DNA of 13,422 nucleotides from CAINVV01 sp964506325 (GTDB lineage Bacteria > Bacteroidota > Bacteroidia > Bacteroidales > Prolixibacteraceae): NCBI GenBank assembly GCA_964506325.1, contig CAZDLO010000098.1, forward strand, positions 1 through 13,422. The letters run 5' to 3'. Under the pieces are notes generated by a model. The model was not told the DNA's origin. It made no database searches and saw nothing but the letters and a program-made list of their open reading frames with translations. A program made the position numbers and the translations under genes. Position 1 is the stretch's first letter; every line of letters starts with the position of its first letter. Positions 1 to 8,672 of the stretch are shown piece after piece.

Positions 1-25
1 TTACAAGAATACCTTTCTGCTTCAT
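1..25 (-). CDS. Possible 5' end of a divergent gene (partial)
   Basis: On the minus strand an ATG at 25-23 opens a frame reading MKQKGILV up to the left edge. This is the kind of basic-then-hydrophobic start seen on exported Bacteroidota proteins, and it would place a divergent gene against the long leader of the first susC. Only eight codons are visible, with no recognisable ribosome binding site, so chance is a real alternative. No function can be assigned. Confidence 0.25.
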
Positions 26-100
26 TTTCAGAAACTTTGGGAACAAATGATCCCTGGGTACTAATTAGACTACATATAAATTACAAAAAATTGGTTATTA

Positions 101-146
101 TTTAACTTCTATAGTAAATAATTAACCAAAATTAACTAGAATTAAC
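101..146. promoter_or_regulatory. Helically phased ATTAAC direct repeats
   Basis: ATTAAC occurs at 121-126, 131-136 and 141-146, exactly 10 bp apart. A related TTTAAC lies at 101-106, two 10-bp steps further upstream. Copies in the same helical phase are what a regulator binding one face of the DNA would need. They are about 200-250 bp upstream of the first susC start, so an activator site is plausible. AT-rich DNA can give such a pattern by chance, and no bound regulator is identified. Confidence 0.35.
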
Positions 147-164
147 ACGGAAAAAATGCAACAA

Positions 165-185
165 AGGCAGATTGCTTATCTGCCT
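165..185. repeat. Short perfect inverted repeat (hairpin) in the leader
   Basis: AGGCAGAT (165-172) and ATCTGCCT (178-185) are perfectly complementary around the 5-nt loop TGCTT. No T tract follows, so it is not a typical intrinsic terminator. It could be a dimeric operator or, if transcribed, an RNA stem-loop. Confidence 0.5.
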
Positions 186-228
186 GACTATCAGATTAAA
201 ACTAACAAACACATTCAACGTAATGAGA

Positions 229-236
229 TAATTTTG
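229..236 (+). promoter_or_regulatory. Candidate -7 box (TAnnTTTG) for the SusCD operon
   Basis: TAATTTTG matches the Bacteroidota primary-sigma -7 consensus TAnnTTTG. It would start transcription near 243, giving a leader of roughly 105 nt that begins with the palindrome at 244-276. A clear -33 TTTG is missing about 19-21 bp upstream, so the promoter would be weak or activator-dependent, or the match is fortuitous. Confidence 0.3.
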
Positions 237-243
237 TTTTCGT

Positions 244-276
244 GGAAGGTAATGCAATCGATTGTATTGCCTTTTT
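244..276 (+). promoter_or_regulatory. Strong leader hairpin/palindrome, possible attenuator or operator
   Basis: GGTAATGCAA (248-257) pairs with TTGTATTGCC (262-271) around TCGA, with two G:U positions, and AA/TT plus two more G:U pairs extend the stem outwards. A T5 run at 272-276 follows. In RNA this is a terminator-like 14-bp stem with a tetraloop. In DNA it is a nearly symmetric 28-bp palindrome. It sits 74 nt before the first susC start, so it could act as an attenuator, a 5' mRNA-stabilising hairpin, or a regulator site. Confidence 0.5.
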
Positions 277-349
277 GCCTGTGCCGGGGCACTAACTAAG
301 CTTTTTTAAGAAATACAATCCAATAAATAAATTTCAAACAGAACAGACT

Positions 350-3300
350 ATGAAAAAAAATCGAAGGTTGGACTGCTTCCCTCCGGGGTGCAGTACTCAA
401 ATTCTTTTGAAGATCAAATTGCTTTCTGTCGTTTTGCTGACTGCATTTGCATCCCTGGCAGCAGAGGGTGATTTGCCGGTTACAAAACCAGATCAGGCAG
501 TAAGTCCTGCCGAGCAGCAGAAAAAAATCAGTGGAAAGGTAAGTGACGTAGCAGGTGTTCCCATTCCGGGTGCCACCATAATCGTCAGTGGGACAACAAT
601 TGGATCCACAGCGGATATTGACGGTAACTTTACACTTAGTGTGCCAGCGGATGCGAAGACCCTTACCGTAAGCTTTGTTGGTATGATACCCAAGGAAGTG
701 CAAATCGGCAACAATACAAATTTCAGGATTACACTGGCAGAATCAACGATCGGTGTGGAAGAAGTTGTAATTGTGGGTTACGGTACTCAGAAAAAAGAAA
801 GTGTCGTAGGTGCAATTACCCAGGTTAACAACCAGACACTGATGCGTTCAGGAACATCGAATGTCACAAATGCCATCACAGGTAAACTATCAGGGGTATT
901 GACCATCCAGCAGACCGGTGAACCTGGTGCCAGCAACTCTGAGATTGTAATCCGGGGTTTATCCAGCTGGAACGGTTCAGCGCCATTGGTGCTGGTCGAC
1001 GGTGTGGAACGCGATTTCAATACCCTGGACCCGAACGAGATCAATACCATTTCTGTACTTAAAGACGCATCGGCAACAGCCGTTTTCGGAGCCAAGGGCG
1101 CCAACGGTGTTATCATCGTTACCACCAAGGGAGGAAAGATCGGGAAACCATTGCTCGACTTCTCCGCCTCCTACGGACTTCAGAAGGCAACCAGGATTCC
1201 TGAACATATCGATTCCTATACCACAATGTCTATGTACAATGTTGGTTTGATGAACGGTGGAAAATTCCAGGATTTGATCCCGGAGAGAATATTGAACGAA
1301 TACAAGAATCCGTCAACTCCGCTCAACGCACTAAGGTACCCCAATGTGAACTGGTTCAAGGAGGTTTCACGTGAATATGCCCCCACCGTTAATGCCAACT
1401 TCAATGTTTCGGGGGGAACAAATTTCATCAAGTACTTCTGTTCCCTGGGTTACCTTTATGAAGGCGACTTCTTCAATGCAAAGAAGGACGGATTTTACGA
1501 TCTGAGCTACCGCTACAACAGGTTCAACTACCGTACCAACGTAGATTTTCAGCTAACACCATCCACCATACTCTCCTTTAAATTAGGTGGTGTAACAGGT
1601 ATCAAAAACTCACCGAATACCTCACCCTGGAGAAGTCTTTATGCTACAGGCCCTGCCCGTTATCCCGCCTATTTCCCTTCCTGGGTTCTTGAGCAGGTTC
1701 CCGATCCATCCTATCCGGAGGATTCTGGAATTCGACTGGCTTCCAACTTTGGGGAATATGGATCTGGGGCAGTAAACCCTTACAATGATTTGAACAGCGG
1801 TCAGTTTAACCAGGATCTTAATTCGCAATTGTTTACCGACCTCGTTTTTGATCAGAAACTTGATTTCATTACCAAAGGGCTCTCTTTTGCAGGAAAGGCC
1901 TCACTGAGTACCTATTACGTCAACAGGATACTCACAGCCAACTGGACATTTCCACAATACCAACTTAATTACGATGATATTGGCAAGGCAGGAGTGAACC
2001 CATGGAGCCGAATTACATCAGCCGGAAACGAGTATTACAAGCAGCAACCTCTCGATATCAATGTCGGTTCCATGCAGGGAGGTTATTACCGCGACCTTTA
2101 TTATGAATTCGGGTTCAATTATGCCAATACTTTCGGGAAACATTCTGTCACGGGTCTGGCACTGATGAACCGCCAGCAAAAGAACAAGGAAACCCAGTTT
2201 GCCTACTACAACGAGGCGCTCGTCGGAAGGGGAACCTACGATTATGACCACCGCTATTTGATGGAAGTCAACGTAGGGTATACCGGTTCGGAAAGATTTG
2301 CACCGGGAAACCGTTTTGGTTTCTTCCCTTCAGGTGCAGTGGGATGGGTTGTTTCAGAGGAGAAATTCTTCAAGAGTTCTGTTCCATGGATGAGCAAACT
2401 GAAATTGCGTTACTCCGACGGATTAACAGGAAGTGACAATGCGGCCAATCGCTGGTTGTACATCAGCAACTTCTATACAGACAACGCTGGTTCCCCCGGC
2501 CCTTACATTCACGAGGATCTCGGTGCCAACAGTACGGCACAGTGGGAACAGGCCCGCAAAAGAGACCTTGGTATAGAATTGGGATTCCTGAAAAATACCC
2601 TGACCTTCAATATTGATTTCTTCGACGAATTCAGGGATAAAATGCTCCTTTCTCCACGAAGCGTGACCATGCTGGTAGGAAATACATTCAAGGACCTGAA
2701 CCTTGGACAGATGAAGAAACATGGACTTGAAGTGGAAATGGAATTCAACAAAACAACGGCAACACAGCTCAATTACTGGGTGAAGGGAATCTTTGGCTGG
2801 AATGAAAACAGGATCATTTTCAAGGACGACCCACCGTATGCTCCAGAATATACCAAGGATGCCGGGAAAGCTCTCGGATCCCAGATTAACGGGGTTGAAC
2901 TAACCGGAACAGGTTATTATACCTCGGTTGATGATATCCACAATAACCCCTCCCCGATCGATTTGTACAAACTTAATGTTGGGGACTACAGATTTCTGGA
3001 TTACAAAGTGGACGGAAAAATTTCCAGCCTGGATAAATATCCGATTGCGGGTTCTACTTTTCCTCCTATCACTTACTCCTTATCCGGCGGACTTACCTGG
3101 AAAAAATTTGAATTCAACTGCATGTTCCAGGGTAATGCCGGAAAATTTGTGGAATACAACCAGACCTATGAAGTTGAATTCATCAAGGGTAACTGGCGTG
3201 TTCACTCTTCACAACTGGATTATTGGACTCCCAATAACCAGGATGTCAATCACTCAACCCTGCATTACAGCGGTAGTTCCAGCGCCGACATCCTCTTCTG

Positions 3301-3583
3301 GGGCGGTGGCGAGGCCGACAGGGGTTACCAGATTGCCATTGAAAACCGGTTTTGGCGCAATGCCGATTACCTGCGTCTGAAAGAAGTCTATTTTGGGTAC
3401 AACATGACTTCCAAAGCCCTGAGCAGGTTGGCAGGTGTTTCCAATCTTACCATGTATCTAACAGGAAACAACCTCTGGACTATGACCAACCTGATTGAAG
3501 GTGACCCGGAACGGAAAGATTTCCAGCAGGGTTTCTATCCTCAGATGACTTCTGTCAAACTTGGTGTTAAAGTGAATTTTTAA
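350..3583 (+). CDS. SusC/RagA-family TonB-dependent outer-membrane transporter (pair 1)
   Basis: This 1077-residue protein is a typical SusC-type barrel that imports oligomeric nutrients through the outer membrane using TonB energy. Residues 1-40 are a signal peptide with a long basic n-region and a hydrophobic core (about 24-38). Residues 59-132 fit the carboxypeptidase-D regulatory-like beta domain (ISGKVSDVAGVPIPGATI). The family hallmark EEVVIVGYGTQKK is at 137-149. The plug follows at about 150-265, with IRGLSSWNG, LVLVDGVERD and LKDASATAVFGAKGANGV. The rest is barrel, ending in ...GVKVNF with the terminal Phe expected for BAM-dependent insertion. There is no N-terminal STN domain, so classic FecR-type signalling through this receptor is unlikely. 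The start is the ATG at 350, with no clear Shine-Dalgarno sequence. The SusD partner begins 19 nt after the stop. The EF-hand-like barrel loop near 888-895 is degenerate (VDGKISSLD). Confidence 0.96.
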   Translation: MKKNRRLDCFPPGCSTQILLKIKLLSVVLLTAFASLAAEGDLPVTKPDQAVSPAEQQKKISGKVSDVAGVPIPGATIIVSGTTIGSTADIDGNFTLSVPADAKTLTVSFVGMIPKEVQIGNNTNFRITLAESTIGVEEVVIVGYGTQKKESVVGAITQVNNQTLMRSGTSNVTNAITGKLSGVLTIQQTGEPGASNSEIVIRGLSSWNGSAPLVLVDGVERDFNTLDPNEINTISVLKDASATAVFGAKGANGVIIVTTKGGKIGKPLLDFSASYGLQKATRIPEHIDSYTTMSMYNVGLMNGGKFQDLIPERILNEYKNPSTPLNALRYPNVNWFKEVSREYAPTVNANFNVSGGTNFIKYFCSLGYLYEGDFFNAKKDGFYDLSYRYNRFNYRTNVDFQLTPSTILSFKLGGVTGIKNSPNTSPWRSLYATGPARYPAYFPSWVLEQVPDPSYPEDSGIRLASNFGEYGSGAVNPYNDLNSGQFNQDLNSQLFTDLVFDQKLDFITKGLSFAGKASLSTYYVNRILTANWTFPQYQLNYDDIGKAGVNPWSRITSAGNEYYKQQPLDINVGSMQGGYYRDLYYEFGFNYANTFGKHSVTGLALMNRQQKNKETQFAYYNEALVGRGTYDYDHRYLMEVNVGYTGSERFAPGNRFGFFPSGAVGWVVSEEKFFKSSVPWMSKLKLRYSDGLTGSDNAANRWLYISNFYTDNAGSPGPYIHEDLGANSTAQWEQARKRDLGIELGFLKNTLTFNIDFFDEFRDKMLLSPRSVTMLVGNTFKDLNLGQMKKHGLEVEMEFNKTTATQLNYWVKGIFGWNENRIIFKDDPPYAPEYTKDAGKALGSQINGVELTGTGYYTSVDDIHNNPSPIDLYKLNVGDYRFLDYKVDGKISSLDKYPIAGSTFPPITYSLSGGLTWKKFEFNCMFQGNAGKFVEYNQTYEVEFIKGNWRVHSSQLDYWTPNNQDVNHSTLHYSGSSSADILFWGGGEADRGYQIAIENRFWRNADYLRLKEVYFGYNMTSKALSRLAGVSNLTMYLTGNNLWTMTNLIEGDPERKDFQQGFYPQMTSVKLGVKVNF

Positions 3584-3602
3584 CCGCTAAAACAGATTTA
3601 CC

Positions 3603-5471
3603 ATGAAAAAATATTTTATTTCACTCGTGACGGTCATCCTCTTTCAGGTTCTCTTCACATCATGCCTGGAGAGTTACCTGGATGTATCGCCTGAATCAGG
3701 CCTCACAAAGGAGGATGTATTCAAAAAAGTTGACAACTTCAAGAAGTTCTTCAGGGATGTTTACGAAGGACGTCAATACCGGCCTGACACCAATGGTGCC
3801 TATGCCTGGAGAGACTGGAACATCAAATGCGGCATGCCGTTCTATTTTGATTTCTGGGATCAGAAATATACCTGGGAAGGTATCACCGATTGTGCCGATA
3901 TGGGACGGTACATGGAAGGCCATACCCTAAAGAGCGGTCAGGTTTCTTCTATAATCAACAAATTCACCTACGATCCTGCCCGACGGCCCATTCTCGGATC
4001 TTTGTTTACAGCCATCCGTATCTGCAACCTGACACTTGAAAACATCAAGATGCTGGAAGCAGACCAGGTCATCATTGACGATTACACGGCACAGGCCCAC
4101 TTTGTGCGTGCCTTCTGTCACTTTGAGCTTTTCAGGATATGGGGACCGATGCCTTATTTAACCAAGGCTTTGGGACCAGACGACCAGTGGGACATTCCAA
4201 GACTGTCCAAGCACGAAACCCTCGTCCGCATTGCCGCGGATATGGATTCCGCTGCCACATTCTTTGCCAAGGCGGGCATGATGCGTCGCGACAACCCGAT
4301 TCCCGGCGCACCGGGTCACCTGACCAACACAGACCAGCAACTGCCGAATGGCGTTACGGCCAAGGCATTTAAATCCAGGGCCTTACTTTATGCTGCCAGT
4401 CCGCTGAACAACGAACTGGGCATCAAAGACTGGGAAAATGCTGCAATAGCTGCCTGGGATGCCATCAACGTTGCCAAACAATATGGCTACGAATTACTTC
4501 CTGCCGCAAAGTACAAGGACAATTACGTGGGTGTTACCTATACCAACGAACAAATATGGGGCTACAACTGGGGTAACTGGGCTTATAACAACGGAAACCA
4601 GCAGGGAATCGTCAATGGTGTATTTGGCAACAGCAAATCCAGCTGGTCGGGCGAATGTCCAACCCAGAATTTTGTCGACAAATTCGAGACCAAAGACGGA
4701 TATGCACTGAATACCCAAGCCGACCGGGATGCAGCCATTGCTGCCGGAAAATTCAAGGAACAGGATCCCTATACCAACCGCGACCCAAGGTTTTACATCG
4801 ACATCATTTACAACCAGGCTTCCGGTATTATCGGCTGGACCAATGCTAAGGCACAGATATATTATGAGATGAAAAACGGTGTTGCCACCTACGGCGAACT
4901 GATTGACCAATCCTACCTTGGAATCACCAGGACCGGTTACTATTCCCGCAAAAGATGGACTGAAACCAGTATAAAAAACCAGACTTCCAAAAACGTTACA
5001 GACCCGATCATCCGTTTGGGGGAATTGTACCTGAACTATGCAGAAGCGGCCAACGAGGCCTATGGTCCTGGCGGTTCAGCACCGGGTGCTTCCATGACAT
5101 CCGTCCAGGCTGTCAATACGATCCGCACACGCATTGGTATGCCTGATGTCCTTACTCAATATACAACTTCAAAGGATGCTTTCAGACCAAGGGTCAAAAA
5201 TGAGCGCAACATCGAACTCTGCTTTGAGGGACATTACTATTTCGATATCCGTCGCTGGAAAGATGCTCCTGTTTGCTATGCAGGACCCTTGATGGGCGTT
5301 GATATTGAAAAGGTACCCGTTACTTCCTCTTATCCCACCGGATTCAAGTATACCCGGTATGCACTCTCATCCGATCGTCAGAGCAACTGGAAAGACGCCA
5401 TGTATTATCTGCCTTTCAATACGGAGGATACCTACAAGATGAAAAGTTTTATATCAAACGAAGTTTGGTAA
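3603..5471 (+). CDS. SusD/RagB-family nutrient-binding outer-membrane lipoprotein (pair 1)
   Basis: This is a 622-residue surface lipoprotein expected to form the hinged lid on the SusC partner just upstream and to capture its substrate. A signal peptide ends in the lipobox FTSC with the lipidated Cys21, followed by the typical CLESYLDVSP. The N-terminal SusD-like helical region includes VRAFCHFELFRIWGPMPYL. The C-terminal RagB/SusD domain shows NRDPRFYIDIIYN, RLGELYLNYAEAANE and the hallmark ERNIELCFEGHYYFDIRRW at 534-552. It ends with LPFNTEDTYKMKSF, close to the usual LPIP-type tail. Length is somewhat above the common 500-600 residues. It starts 19 nt after the first susC and ends 24 nt before the second, so cotranscription is very likely. 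Ligand class cannot be told from sequence. Confidence 0.95.
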   Translation: MKKYFISLVTVILFQVLFTSCLESYLDVSPESGLTKEDVFKKVDNFKKFFRDVYEGRQYRPDTNGAYAWRDWNIKCGMPFYFDFWDQKYTWEGITDCADMGRYMEGHTLKSGQVSSIINKFTYDPARRPILGSLFTAIRICNLTLENIKMLEADQVIIDDYTAQAHFVRAFCHFELFRIWGPMPYLTKALGPDDQWDIPRLSKHETLVRIAADMDSAATFFAKAGMMRRDNPIPGAPGHLTNTDQQLPNGVTAKAFKSRALLYAASPLNNELGIKDWENAAIAAWDAINVAKQYGYELLPAAKYKDNYVGVTYTNEQIWGYNWGNWAYNNGNQQGIVNGVFGNSKSSWSGECPTQNFVDKFETKDGYALNTQADRDAAIAAGKFKEQDPYTNRDPRFYIDIIYNQASGIIGWTNAKAQIYYEMKNGVATYGELIDQSYLGITRTGYYSRKRWTETSIKNQTSKNVTDPIIRLGELYLNYAEAANEAYGPGGSAPGASMTSVQAVNTIRTRIGMPDVLTQYTTSKDAFRPRVKNERNIELCFEGHYYFDIRRWKDAPVCYAGPLMGVDIEKVPVTSSYPTGFKYTRYALSSDRQSNWKDAMYYLPFNTEDTYKMKSFISNEVW

Positions 5472-5495
5472 GTAAATCCTAAAAAATTGAGAATT

Positions 5496-8400
5496 ATGAG
5501 ATTTCATCATATATTATTAAAATACAGAACTATCGGGATGATGATGCTCTGTATTATTTTGGCAGGAAACCTCCCGGCTCAGGATAAAATTGAGAAAAAG
5601 CCAAAAATGATCAATATTACCCTGAAAGTTACCGATGAAAACGGCAAGCCATTCCAGAATGCGCAGGTTGTGATCGGTGAAGGAGTGGTCCACGCGGAAA
5701 CTGACGAACAGGGATCCTTTATATTCAAAGGTTACCTCAATGATTTCGTCGCTGTATCAGCCAAAGGTTATGAGAAAAGAACAGCACTTGTTGAAGACTT
5801 GCAAACTGATCCTGTCATTAAAATGACAAGAGCAAAGTTTAACATGACTGAGGATGACCTTGTTCCGCTTCCTTTCATCGGATTCAGGAAAAGGGAACTT
5901 ACAAGTTCACCATCAGTGCTTCATTCCGAACAGCTTGACAAGTATCCGTCGACTGACCTTCGGAATGCCTTTACCGGATTGGCTACAGGTGTTGAAGTGA
6001 GGGAACTCAACGGGCAGCCCGGTATGAGCGCTGAGGAGACAACCGGTCGTTTTGGGTTTTCTTCCAAGTTGAATGTTTCTGCCAGGGGCAATAACATGAT
6101 CTACATCATCGACGATGTACCTACCGACATCACTGAAATGCCACTCGATCCGAATGAGGTTGAATCCGTCACTTTCATCAAGGATATTGCTGCTAAAGCC
6201 ATGTTTGGACCTTCTGCTGCCAACGGTGTGGTCTTTATCAAAACCAAAAGAGGTAAAAAGAATGAGCGTATCCTCAATGCCAATGTTGAAGTCGGCTCAT
6301 CTGTCATCGACCGGATGCCTGAATATGTGCTAGGTGCAGACTATGCAAAGCTCAACAACCTTGCACGGACCAATGACGGCCTCCTGCCGCGTTATACAGA
6401 TACGGACATCGCCGCTTACGCGAAGAATGATCCTTACGATTACTACCGTCCCAGCGTGGATTTCAAAAGCCTTATGCTGAAAAACTCCATGTCATTTACC
6501 AGGATCAATTTAAATTCATCGGGAGGAAACGACCGGGTTCAGTACTTTGCCTACCTGGGATACAGTGGTGAAGGGGATATAACAAAAATCGGGGCTACTT
6601 CCGATTATAACCGCCTCAATGCCAGGTCTAACATCGACATAAAAATCAATGATTTCGTGAAGGTGCAGTTTGACTTCTTCGGCGGTCTTACTTACCGCAG
6701 GTCTGCCAACTATGGTTACAACGTCAACTACACCAACCAGGATGCAGGTACGAATACGGTTCTTTCCGGACTCGAGGTCAACAGCCTGCTGAATGACATT
6801 ACTGACATTCCTCCTATTGCTTTCCCGGTGTATGCAGCCCCTTTCGATCCAACCTCAGGTAATCCGCCTTATTACGGAGTTACCTCAACCTGGAAACAAA
6901 ACCCGATCGGGAACCTTACCGACAACGGATATTACAATGAATCGGGACGTACCGGAACCGCCAATACTGCGCTGGAATTTGACATGAAATCTATCCTGGA
7001 TGGTTTAAAATCGAAGACTTTCCTGGGTTTCAATGCATACAACCAGATACGCGTTGGTAAGGCGGAAGATTACTATGCCTACATTGCTACACCGGCCAAA
7101 ACTACTGCCGGAAAAGATACAATTCTGCTTTCCAAAGCCCATGACGGTACCCAGATGTCAGACCAGGTGTTATTGAACGACTATTATTTCCAGCGCATGT
7201 CTTTTTACCAGACTTTCACTTATGCGAAGAAATTTGGGGTCCATGACATCCAGACCGCTTTGAGCTATTTTGCCAACAAGATTGCAAGGAATGAAACCGA
7301 GGAACCACAGCGCACTCAAAACCTGACCCTTACCGGGAAATACAGCTTTAACGACAAATACATTGTCAATGCTGTACTCAACTATGGCGGAACCTCAGCA
7401 TTCGACAAAGGAAACCGTTTTGCGATGTTCCCATCCCTTGGAGGAGCCTGGGTAATATCCGAAGAGAATTTCATGAAGGATATTAAATTCATCAATTACC
7501 TTAAACTGCGTGCCGAAGGCGGTATTCTGGGTTATGAAAGCTTCATGGCGCCATTTGCCTACCGCGACAGGTGGACAGGAAACGCCACCGGTACATTGTT
7601 CGGTCCGGCAACAACCAACCAGTGGTTTGGAAATACTACGGAGACCAGTGTTTACAGGACCTCATCGAACCGCACAGGAAACCCGGCGATAACCTGGGAG
7701 AAACGCAAGGAGTTCAGCACAGGAATCGATGCCATGCTCCTCAATGAGAAACTCAGCGTCGAACTGACTTATTACAACAACCTTCGTGACGGAATAATTA
7801 CCCAGGTTGCCAGCCGTACACCCGCCGTTGCCGGTGTCTCCGGTGCACTTCCAAGGTTCAATTTCAACAAAGTCAGGTACTCCGGTATTGAATTCGGATT
7901 GCAGTACTCCGATAAGGTACAGAAATTCACTTATTCGCTGGGGGCCAACGGAGCATGGCAGCAATCAAAATATGAAAAATTTGATGAACCTGCCTACCGC
8001 AATGAATATCAAATGCGTACAGGAAAATCTACCGGCACCTATTACGGGCTCACCTACATCGGAAAATATGCCAATGACGCAGAGACACTTAATATACCAT
8101 CCTTGTACGACCAGACCCTGCATGCCGGTGACCTCAAATACAAGGACATGAACAATGATGGTTTTATTGATGATACCGACATGAGTCCGATTGGAAATAC
8201 CGTTCCCAAATTGTTCTATGCCCTCAACCTGAAGCTTAATTACAAAGGTTTTGAATTGTATGCATTGGGTACAGGCCGTGCCTTCTTCGACATTGCCCGC
8301 ACAGGGCAGTATTTCTGGAGCGGATGGGGCGACAGCAACTACTCTGCTTTTGTCAGGGACAACATTGGAGAAGCCTATCCCCGCCTTACTTATAACAAGG

Positions 8401-8660
8401 TAAACAACAACTTTGTCGCTTCAAGCTTTTGGCTAACCAAAGGTGATTTCTTCAAGATTCAAAATGTCGAATTGTCCTACACTTTACCGGCCAATTCACT
8501 GAGCATGATGGGAGTCAGGGGAGCCCGTTTCTTTATAAGGGGAGCAAACCTTCTAACCATCACAAAAGTGAAGGATATCGACCCTGAATCAGCCAGTTCA
8601 GGAATTGATACTTATCCGTTATTTACGACCTTTTCAGGCGGAGTTAAATTAACCTTTTAA
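5496..8660 (+). CDS. Atypical SusC-family TonB-dependent outer-membrane transporter (pair 2)
   Basis: A second SusC-like barrel, 1054 residues from the ATG at 5496. An in-frame TTG at 5487 would add three residues but is less likely. Residues 1-29 are a signal peptide ending LPAQ|D. A carboxypeptidase-D regulatory-like domain covers about 39-112 (NITLKVTDENGKPFQNAQVV). The usual (V)VVGYGTQ(K) segment is absent; in its place is LVPLPFIGFRKREL (122-135). The plug (about 135-253) is recognisable from NVSARGNNMIYIIDDVPTD, LDPNEVESVTFIKDIAAKAMFG and AANGVVFIKTKRG. An EF-hand-like loop DMNNDGFIDDTD is intact at 884-895, and the protein ends GGVKLTF. It follows susD 1 by 24 nt and precedes susD 2 by 12 nt. 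It is clearly not a recent copy of the first SusC. The divergent pre-plug segment may change TonB or SusD interactions, which is inference. Confidence 0.93.
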   Translation: MRFHHILLKYRTIGMMMLCIILAGNLPAQDKIEKKPKMINITLKVTDENGKPFQNAQVVIGEGVVHAETDEQGSFIFKGYLNDFVAVSAKGYEKRTALVEDLQTDPVIKMTRAKFNMTEDDLVPLPFIGFRKRELTSSPSVLHSEQLDKYPSTDLRNAFTGLATGVEVRELNGQPGMSAEETTGRFGFSSKLNVSARGNNMIYIIDDVPTDITEMPLDPNEVESVTFIKDIAAKAMFGPSAANGVVFIKTKRGKKNERILNANVEVGSSVIDRMPEYVLGADYAKLNNLARTNDGLLPRYTDTDIAAYAKNDPYDYYRPSVDFKSLMLKNSMSFTRINLNSSGGNDRVQYFAYLGYSGEGDITKIGATSDYNRLNARSNIDIKINDFVKVQFDFFGGLTYRRSANYGYNVNYTNQDAGTNTVLSGLEVNSLLNDITDIPPIAFPVYAAPFDPTSGNPPYYGVTSTWKQNPIGNLTDNGYYNESGRTGTANTALEFDMKSILDGLKSKTFLGFNAYNQIRVGKAEDYYAYIATPAKTTAGKDTILLSKAHDGTQMSDQVLLNDYYFQRMSFYQTFTYAKKFGVHDIQTALSYFANKIARNETEEPQRTQNLTLTGKYSFNDKYIVNAVLNYGGTSAFDKGNRFAMFPSLGGAWVISEENFMKDIKFINYLKLRAEGGILGYESFMAPFAYRDRWTGNATGTLFGPATTNQWFGNTTETSVYRTSSNRTGNPAITWEKRKEFSTGIDAMLLNEKLSVELTYYNNLRDGIITQVASRTPAVAGVSGALPRFNFNKVRYSGIEFGLQYSDKVQKFTYSLGANGAWQQSKYEKFDEPAYRNEYQMRTGKSTGTYYGLTYIGKYANDAETLNIPSLYDQTLHAGDLKYKDMNNDGFIDDTDMSPIGNTVPKLFYALNLKLNYKGFELYALGTGRAFFDIARTGQYFWSGWGDSNYSAFVRDNIGEAYPRLTYNKVNNNFVASSFWLTKGDFFKIQNVELSYTLPANSLSMMGVRGARFFIRGANLLTITKVKDIDPESASSGIDTYPLFTTFSGGVKLTF

Positions 8661-8672
8661 TTGAAAAAGAAG

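Larger units (their letters stand above)
26..349. other. Non-coding leader/regulatory region upstream of the SusCD operon
   Basis: These 324 nt are AT-rich and carry no convincing gene on either strand. They hold phased ATTAAC repeats (101-146), a hairpin (165-185), a possible Bacteroidota -7 box (229-236), a near-perfect palindrome followed by T residues (244-276), a small GC-rich hairpin (281-292) and a T6 run (302-307), ending at the first susC start. The density of symmetric elements suggests control of the operon is concentrated here; that is inference. Confidence 0.6.

Noticed and set aside
36..66. TTTG (36-39) and TACTAATT (59-66) as a -33/-7 promoter pair with 19-bp spacing
   Set aside because: The -7 element lacks the TTTG half of the consensus and would give a leader of about 275 nt; too weak to call.
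4494..4910. Minus-strand open frame of 138 codons antisense to the first susD
   Set aside because: It overlaps conserved SusD coding sequence and has no independent support.
5487..5495. TTG start adding three residues to the second susC
   Set aside because: An ATG follows at 5496 with a normal signal peptide, and the other SusC/SusD genes here have usable ATG starts.
350..8660. The two susC genes as a recent tandem duplication
   Set aside because: Signal peptides, pre-plug segments, plug sequences and barrel regions differ throughout; only family-level motifs are shared.
8661..8672. TTG start adding four residues to the second susD
   Set aside because: The ATG at 8673 gives a normal short n-region for a lipoprotein signal peptide; the TTG remains possible but is less likely.
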